Positions 13,946 through 18,229 of a stretch of 18,229 bases of DNA are shown here, piece by piece (position 1 is the stretch's first letter; the number at the start of each line of letters is the position of its first letter). The notes under the pieces are model-generated. The model saw nothing but the letters and a program-made list of their open reading frames with translations, was not told the DNA's origin and searched no databases. A program made the translations under genes and the position numbers. Location of the stretch: positions 1-18,229 of the forward strand of contig CADBTE010000128.1 in the NCBI GenBank assembly GCA_902797455.1, in the 5' to 3' direction. This stretch comes from an uncultured Planctomycetota bacterium. GTDB taxonomy: Bacteria; Planctomycetota; Planctomycetia; Pirellulales; Thermoguttaceae.

Positions 13946-15433
13946 TTACAGAATCCGCCGGAACGTATCGAGGAACAGGTCGAGCATCTGACGCTCGTGC
14001 GTGGCGAAGAGGGCCACACGCAGCGAACCGCCCCGGCGGCGCTTGTTCATTCGCTGCAGGAAGGAGACCAGAATCTGCTCTTTGATCAGTTCCCGCTGGA
14101 GTCGGCGCATGTTTCCGTCCGAACCGGTTTGGATCGAGACGATCGGGACCATATTCTCCTCACATTTGATTCCGATCTTTTCCATCTCGGTCTTGAAATA
14201 GTAGACGTTATCCCAAAGACGGTGACGAATCATATCGTGGTGAAAAGACAGTTGGAGACCTTTCAGTGTCGCGGTCGCCAGGGGGGTCGGGATGATCGCC
14301 TCGGGATTGGCCGGGGTTCCCTTGATTCGATCGATGAACCGGTCGCTCCCGGGGATCACCGTGCCGCAGCCCCCGATCGCCCTCGAGAGCGAGACAATCT
14401 GGTAGGTTCGAATCGGCAGCTGTCTTTTCGGCGGTACCGCGTATCGTCTCTTCTTGGGAGAATGCGTGTTCTTTTCCGCGCCGCAGGAGGGAATGCCGCC
14501 GCCGAATGGGTCGAGAAGGTTGGACCTTTCGGCCGGGTGTTCCCCTTGGTCGGACCAATAGTCTAAGGAGTCGATGCCGAACGTCGGGTCTCCTTGGCTG
14601 TCGAGCCGGGTTCGGTTGATCCCGCTGGGATCGTAGTCGTAGTACTCAAGCGTTCCCCGTCCCTTCTCTCCCAGGACACCGAGTCCCTCGGAGTCGTCGA
14701 GGAACAGGGCGCTTTCGGGATATTCAGCCAGAAGCTTGTAGTACTCGGGAATCGGCGCGATGGTGCCGGTCGCGTTAAAGACCCCATCGGTGACGACCAA
14801 CGCGCGGGTGCGCGGCTGAAGATGATCGTGAATCAGCTCCCCCAGGTGGCCGACGTCGCGATGGCGAAACGCGTGGACAGCCCCGCGGCCTCCGAAGATC
14901 CGCTCCACGGCGGACCAGGTACTGTCGGAGACCAGCTCGTCGACGAATACCGACTCGGCCGTTTCGCGGATGGACGCCAGAAGCGCCTCGGTGACGGCCA
15001 TTTCGCCGCCGCTGTAGTACGCCTGCTCGGTTCCGTAGATTTCGGCGGCCTGGCGCTCCACGTCGAGGATCGGCGCGGGGGTGAACCGCCGGCGAATGGT
15101 TCCCAGCGAGGTTCCGTAGCGAAGAACCGCCTCGCAGGTCGCCGCCAGAACCTCGGGATTTGCCTGAAGACCTAAATACCCCTCCCCGGAGAAATAGTAA
15201 TAGTTCTGCCCGCCGACCGAGACAGTCGCGTCGGGGGGGCCGTCGAAGCTGAAGAGCTCTTCGACCAGGGTCTTCTCACGGGGAATCGGGATGTCCCCCA
15301 AACGGGGGAAGTCGCTCGTGAGCGGCTGAGCCGAGGGGGCTGTGTCCCTGCCGGCCCGGGGTTGGGAATCATCTTGAAATATCATCCATTGTTTATCAGA
15401 TTTGCGCATCGCCTGCCTATTGTACTGAAACAT
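13946..15433 (-). CDS. Alpha-oxoamine-synthase-fold protein lacking the PLP lysine; SPTLC1-like pseudoenzyme candidate
   Basis: ATG 15433 is chosen for its TAGGA site six to seven bases ahead; in-frame starts also exist at 15511, 15409 and 15385. The 495-residue product follows the fold of serine palmitoyltransferase, BioF and Kbl: YLGLQANPEV, RYGTSLGT, LDVERQAAEIYG, TDGVFNATGTIAPIPEY, DDSEGLGVLGEKGRG (246-260) and SLSRAIGG. Active enzymes form a Schiff base through Lys in S-K-A-x-GG; here it is Arg351 (codon AGG). The PLP-stacking His of DxxNHAS aligns with Ser169, and the His of DEAHS with Glu249; the pyridine-binding Asp (246) is kept. Between GRG and Arg351 there are about 91 residues instead of about 20, an insertion rich in Ser, Pro, Arg and Lys. 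Similar changes are known in eukaryotic SPTLC1, which supports an active partner. A catalytic or PLP-binding role is therefore doubtful; partner and substrate are unknown. Confidence 0.75.
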   Translation of the reverse strand: MFQYNRQAMRKSDKQWMIFQDDSQPRAGRDTAPSAQPLTSDFPRLGDIPIPREKTLVEELFSFDGPPDATVSVGGQNYYYFSGEGYLGLQANPEVLAATCEAVLRYGTSLGTIRRRFTPAPILDVERQAAEIYGTEQAYYSGGEMAVTEALLASIRETAESVFVDELVSDSTWSAVERIFGGRGAVHAFRHRDVGHLGELIHDHLQPRTRALVVTDGVFNATGTIAPIPEYYKLLAEYPESALFLDDSEGLGVLGEKGRGTLEYYDYDPSGINRTRLDSQGDPTFGIDSLDYWSDQGEHPAERSNLLDPFGGGIPSCGAEKNTHSPKKRRYAVPPKRQLPIRTYQIVSLSRAIGGCGTVIPGSDRFIDRIKGTPANPEAIIPTPLATATLKGLQLSFHHDMIRHRLWDNVYYFKTEMEKIGIKCEENMVPIVSIQTGSDGNMRRLQRELIKEQILVSFLQRMNKRRRGGSLRVALFATHERQMLDLFLDTFRRIL

Positions 15434-15461
15434 TAACGGTCCTAACGTGAAGTGATTCCCT

Positions 15462-15476
15462 TGTGAGCGGATCACA
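15462..15476. promoter_or_regulatory. Inverted repeat TGTGA-N5-TCACA, operator candidate
   Basis: A perfect 5-bp inverted repeat with a 5-base centre lies 29 bases ahead of the - strand start at 15433. The stretch TTGTGAGCGGAT is identical to part of the lac operator, and TGTGA/TCACA is the CRP half-site (which normally has six central bases). It is in the right place for a transcription-factor site, but the agreement could be chance. Confidence 0.35.
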
Positions 15477-15630
15477 CGGCGGTAACGAAGGATCCACCGT
15501 TGCTGATCCACGGCGGGAGAGTAGACTTTTTTTCCTCCGGTGGCAAGAGCAAGCTATCAGATGTTCTTTCGCGTCGGGCGCGCCGGTGTTTTGCGCCGAT
15601 GGTCTGGCTTTTTTTGACGTGGTTGGGTAT

Positions 15631-15636
15631 TATAAT
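15631..15636 (+). promoter_or_regulatory. -10 box for the thrC operon
   Basis: A consensus TATAAT at 15631-15636 predicts a transcript starting near 15643, about 80 bases ahead of the start codon. TTGACG at 15614-15619 looks like a -35 box but is only 11 bases away, too close for a standard sigma70 promoter; the sequence at the proper distance is only T-rich. Confidence 0.4.
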
Positions 15637-15724
15637 AGGGACCCGTGGGGCGCGTCCCCGCAAGAATATAGACTTCAGTAGAAAAAAGCAAATAAGAAGC
15701 AAAAGCTGACAGAAAGTGACGACG

Positions 15725-17110
15725 ATGAATTCGTACGCGTTTCAACACTGCATCAACCCCGACTGCGGCGCGACCTATGATTTGACGGAGATCCATCACC
15801 GCTGCCCCAAGTGCGGCGCTCTTCTGGACGCCGACTACCAGTGGGATAAACTCCCTGTCCCCAAGTCCCTCAAGCATTTCGAGCAATTTTGGGCTCAGCG
15901 CGATGTCTTCCGTCGGATGAGCGGTGTTTGGCGCTTCCACGACCTTCTCCCCTTTGCCCCGCTGGATGAGTGCGTCACCATCGGCGAGGGGCAGACGCTC
16001 CTGCAAAAAGCGGACTTTGTCGCTCCCTACGCCGGACTGAAACCGGGCTGCCTCTTCCTGCAGTACGAGGGGCTCAATCCCTCCGGTTCATTCAAGGACA
16101 ACGGGATGTCCGCCGGGCTGACCCACGGAAAGCTGGTCGGCGCCAAGACCGCCGCCTGCGCCTCGACCGGCAATACCAGCGCCTCGATGGCGATCTACTG
16201 CGGCTGTACCCGGCTGATGAACGCCGTGATCTTTATCGGTTCCGGAAAGATCGCCTACGGGAAGCTCTCTCAGGCGCTCGACTACGGCGCGAAGACCATC
16301 CAGATCGAAGGGGATTTCGACGACGCGATGGCCCGCGTTCAGGAGGTCTCGAAGAAACTCGGTCTGTATCTGCTCAATAGTCTCAACCCGTTCCGCCTCG
16401 AGGGACAAAAGACGATTATGTTCCGTGTTCTGGAGGCGCTGCGCTGGGAAGTCCCCGATTGGATCGTCGTTCCCGGCGGTAACCTAGGGAACTCCAGCTC
16501 GTTCGGAAAGGCGTTTATCGAACTGAAGAAGCTCGGTCTGATCGAGAAAGTACCGCGTCTGGCGGTGATCAACGCCGTCGGCGCCAATACCCTCTATCGT
16601 CTCTACACCGAAGAGGGGCTGCGCTGGAACGGCGGCCGGTACGATAAGCAAAAGGTCGATGCGTTTTTCAGCCAGATGGACGCCGAAGGGCGGAAGGCCT
16701 CGACGATCGCCAGCGCGATCGAGATCAACCGGCCGGTCAACCTGACCAAGTGTCTGCGTGCGCTCGATTTCTGCGATGGTGTCGTTCGCCAGGTGACCGA
16801 GCAAGAGATTCTCGACGCCAAGGCGAATATCGGCGCCGGCGGTTTGGGCTGCGAGCCGGCCAGCGCCGCCTCGGTGGCCGGGGCGAAAAAGCTTGTCGCC
16901 GAAGGGACGATCGGCAAGGATGAGCGGGTTGTCTGTGTCTTGACCGGAAACCAGCTCAAAGACCCGAACGCGACGGTCGCCTACCACGGAACCAACCGCG
17001 AGTTCTTCGACAAGATCTTGGGGTGCCGTGGCGTCACCACCACCGAATTCGCGAACCATCCGGTCACCGTCGCCAACGATATCGATCAGATCATTGACCT
17101 GCTGAAGTAA
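15725..17110 (+). CDS. thrC: Threonine synthase
   Basis: PLP-dependent fold-type II enzyme making threonine from O-phosphohomoserine, the last step of the pathway, in the cytoplasm. ATG 15725 is preferred to GTG 15716, because AGAAAG (15711-15716) then sits eight bases ahead as the ribosome binding site. The 461-residue product begins with a zinc ribbon (Cys9, Cys14, Cys27, Cys30), seen in one threonine synthase subgroup. The PLP lysine is Lys124 in NPSGSFKDNGMS; CASTGNTSASMA and PGGNLGNSSSFGKA are the phosphate-binding loops; VCVLTGNQLKDP is near the end. It resembles threonine synthase more than threonine dehydratase because of the zinc ribbon and the length. The sugar-kinase gene begins 15 bases downstream, so the two are probably co-transcribed. 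Confidence 0.92.
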   Translation: MNSYAFQHCINPDCGATYDLTEIHHRCPKCGALLDADYQWDKLPVPKSLKHFEQFWAQRDVFRRMSGVWRFHDLLPFAPLDECVTIGEGQTLLQKADFVAPYAGLKPGCLFLQYEGLNPSGSFKDNGMSAGLTHGKLVGAKTAACASTGNTSASMAIYCGCTRLMNAVIFIGSGKIAYGKLSQALDYGAKTIQIEGDFDDAMARVQEVSKKLGLYLLNSLNPFRLEGQKTIMFRVLEALRWEVPDWIVVPGGNLGNSSSFGKAFIELKKLGLIEKVPRLAVINAVGANTLYRLYTEEGLRWNGGRYDKQKVDAFFSQMDAEGRKASTIASAIEINRPVNLTKCLRALDFCDGVVRQVTEQEILDAKANIGAGGLGCEPASAASVAGAKKLVAEGTIGKDERVVCVLTGNQLKDPNATVAYHGTNREFFDKILGCRGVTTTEFANHPVTVANDIDQIIDLLK

Positions 17111-17125
17111 CATTAAGGGGCGTCT

Positions 17126-18043
17126 ATGCCGGCAAAAATTCTAGCGTTCGGGGAGCTTCTTTGGGATATGCTCCCTTCGGGGAAACAGATCGGCGGCGCG
17201 CCGGGAAACTTTGCCTACCACTGCCGCGCGCTGGGAGCCGAATCGGCGCTGATCACCCGAGTTGGGGACGACCCGCTCGGCCGTGAACTGATCGATGCCT
17301 TCCGCGACAGGCAGGTTCCCACCGATTTCATCCAGATCGATCCTCAAGCTCCCACAGGGACGGTCGATGTCACGCTGGTCGACGGCCAGCCGAGTTATCG
17401 TATCGTCGAGTCGGTCGCCTGGGATCGTATCGCTCCCGAACAAGCCGCTCTTTCCCTGGCCGCCGGTGCCGACGCTCTTTGCTTTGGGTCGCTCGCCTGC
17501 AGGACCAAGGAAAACCGCGAAACGCTGTTTAAACTGCTTGACGCGTTAAAACCCGCCGCGAAGGTCGTTCTCGATCTGAATCTTCGCGCGCCGTTTTACA
17601 GCGCCGAGCTTATCGCCGAGCTGCTTCCGCGCGCCGGCTGGCTGAAGCTCAACGACGAAGAGCTGCTTGTCCTGGCCGAGATGCTCGCCTCGCCGATCGA
17701 ACCGGGACCGCTCTTCGCCGCAGATGGGGTGTTGGAGGGGAATAAGCTCCGTTTTGTCCGAGAGCTTTTGGACCGCTATGATCTAGAGCTTTTGATTTTG
17801 ACAGGGGGAAGTCAGGGGAGTTTTCTCTTTGCCCGCGACGGCCGGGACAGTTTCTCCCCCGCGCTTTCCACGCGGCCGGTCAGCGCCGTCGGAGCCGGCG
17901 ATTCCTTCACGGCCTGCTGTGTCGTCGGTTACTTAGCGGGGCTGTCGCTGGAGGAAATCAACGCCCGCGCTTCGCGCGTGGCCGCCTATGTCTGCTCCCG
18001 CCCGGGGGGAATGCCCGAGCTCCCCGAGGAATTGACGCGCTAA
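17126..18043 (+). CDS. PfkB-family sugar kinase, fructokinase-like
   Basis: A 305-residue ribokinase-fold kinase that phosphorylates a sugar with ATP in the cytoplasm. It has the sugar-binding GGAPGNFAYHCRALG segment near residues 23-37, VVLDLNLRAPFY in the middle and the catalytic anion-hole motif SAVGAGDSFTA with Asp259 as the base. GGAPGNF and DLNLRxPF match bacterial fructokinases best, but related substrates cannot be excluded. AAGGGG lies ahead of the ATG. The gene follows thrC by 15 bases and is followed by a separate promoter, so it looks like the end of that operon. Confidence 0.88.
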   Translation: MPAKILAFGELLWDMLPSGKQIGGAPGNFAYHCRALGAESALITRVGDDPLGRELIDAFRDRQVPTDFIQIDPQAPTGTVDVTLVDGQPSYRIVESVAWDRIAPEQAALSLAAGADALCFGSLACRTKENRETLFKLLDALKPAAKVVLDLNLRAPFYSAELIAELLPRAGWLKLNDEELLVLAEMLASPIEPGPLFAADGVLEGNKLRFVRELLDRYDLELLILTGGSQGSFLFARDGRDSFSPALSTRPVSAVGAGDSFTACCVVGYLAGLSLEEINARASRVAAYVCSRPGGMPELPEELTR

Positions 18044-18077
18044 AGAAGAAAAGGCGTGTAGGTATCCCGGCGGGATG

Positions 18078-18086
18078 TGGTATAAT
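18078..18086 (+). promoter_or_regulatory. Extended -10 promoter for the last gene
   Basis: TGG directly before TATAAT (18081-18086) makes a TGN-TATAAT extended -10 element; the -35 position (18058-18063) is not like the consensus, as expected for such promoters. A start near 18093 leaves a leader of about 97 bases with a weak CACCC/GGGTG hairpin (18129-18151). Confidence 0.6.
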
Positions 18087-18189
18087 AAATCCTCGAAAGG
18101 CGCTCGCGCGAAAAGTATGGCAGATGAACACCCGGGTTTACACTCTGGGTGAATACTCAACACGATAGGTGAACGAAGGAGAACGATCA

Positions 18190-18229
18190 ATGAAACTCGA
18201 CGATCCGAAATATGGTCAATTCGCCCTGG
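18190..18229 (+). CDS. 5' start of an unidentified gene
   Basis: ATG 18190 follows AAGGAG (18176-18181) and an extended -10 promoter, so this is a real gene start. Only 13 complete codons are visible (MKLDDPKYGQFAL) before the window ends; they are not enough for a family call. Its place after a fructokinase-like gene makes a sugar-metabolism role possible but unproven. Confidence 0.6.
   Translation, partial: MKLDDPKYGQFAL

Noticed and set aside
15461..15472. Cloning-vector remnant, because of the lac-operator identity
   Set aside because: Only 12 bases match; flanking bases are not lac sequence and the surrounding composition is that of the rest of the window.
15434..15511. N-terminal extension of the pseudoenzyme from the upstream ATG at 15511
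   Set aside because: The extra 26 residues cover the operator-like palindrome, have no family similarity, and no ribosome binding site is visible ahead of 15511, whereas ATG 15433 has TAGGA.
15614..15636. TTGACG plus TATAAT as a standard sigma70 promoter for thrC
   Set aside because: The spacer is only 11 bases, so only the -10 box is retained as a candidate.

Overview
The window reads as a chromosomal segment of a GC-rich (about 60%) Gram-negative-type bacterium, most likely a planctomycete or another member of the PVC group. The arguments are the gene order groEL-groES-groEL-dnaJ-grpE, which I recall from planctomycetes such as Rhodopirellula, the secreted WD40 protein, and a lipoprotein signal on a haem-motif protein. 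The assignment is inference; no rRNA or tRNA is present to test it.

Region 1 (1-4370, + strand) is a tightly spaced operon: the 3' part of a membrane-anchored family 2 glycosyltransferase, a 693-residue polytopic membrane protein resembling DUF6057, and a lipoprotein with one CxxCH haem motif followed by PD40/TolB-like propeller repeats. A perfect bidirectional hairpin terminator (4391-4436) separates it from a convergent NRDE/TANGO2-like gene on the - strand.

Region 2 (5267-7499) opens with a divergent regulatory region (inverted repeats, an imperfect direct repeat and a good sigma70-type promoter), followed by a secreted WD40 beta-propeller protein with charged and Pro/Gly/Met-rich insertions.

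Region 3 (7500-13895) is a chaperone block. It starts with a structured 392-base leader holding three hairpins, a sigma32-like promoter candidate and a heptamer repeat that supplies the ribosome binding site. Then come groEL1 (with the GGM tail), groES, groEL2 (without the tail), two tandem terminator hairpins, dnaJ, grpE and a 66-residue four-cysteine protein. dnaK is not here. The two GroELs look functionally divided: groEL1 has changed co-chaperonin/substrate-binding residues in the apical domain, while groEL2 keeps the canonical ones.

Region 4 (13946-18229) holds a - strand alpha-oxoamine-synthase-fold protein that lacks the PLP lysine (Arg351 in its place) and both active-site histidines, and carries an insertion of about 70 residues. 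By analogy with eukaryotic SPTLC1 it may be a non-catalytic subunit or a repurposed fold; this is the most interesting object in the window. Divergent from it is a probable two-gene operon of threonine synthase and a PfkB-family sugar kinase, followed by an extended -10 promoter and the first 13 codons of another gene.
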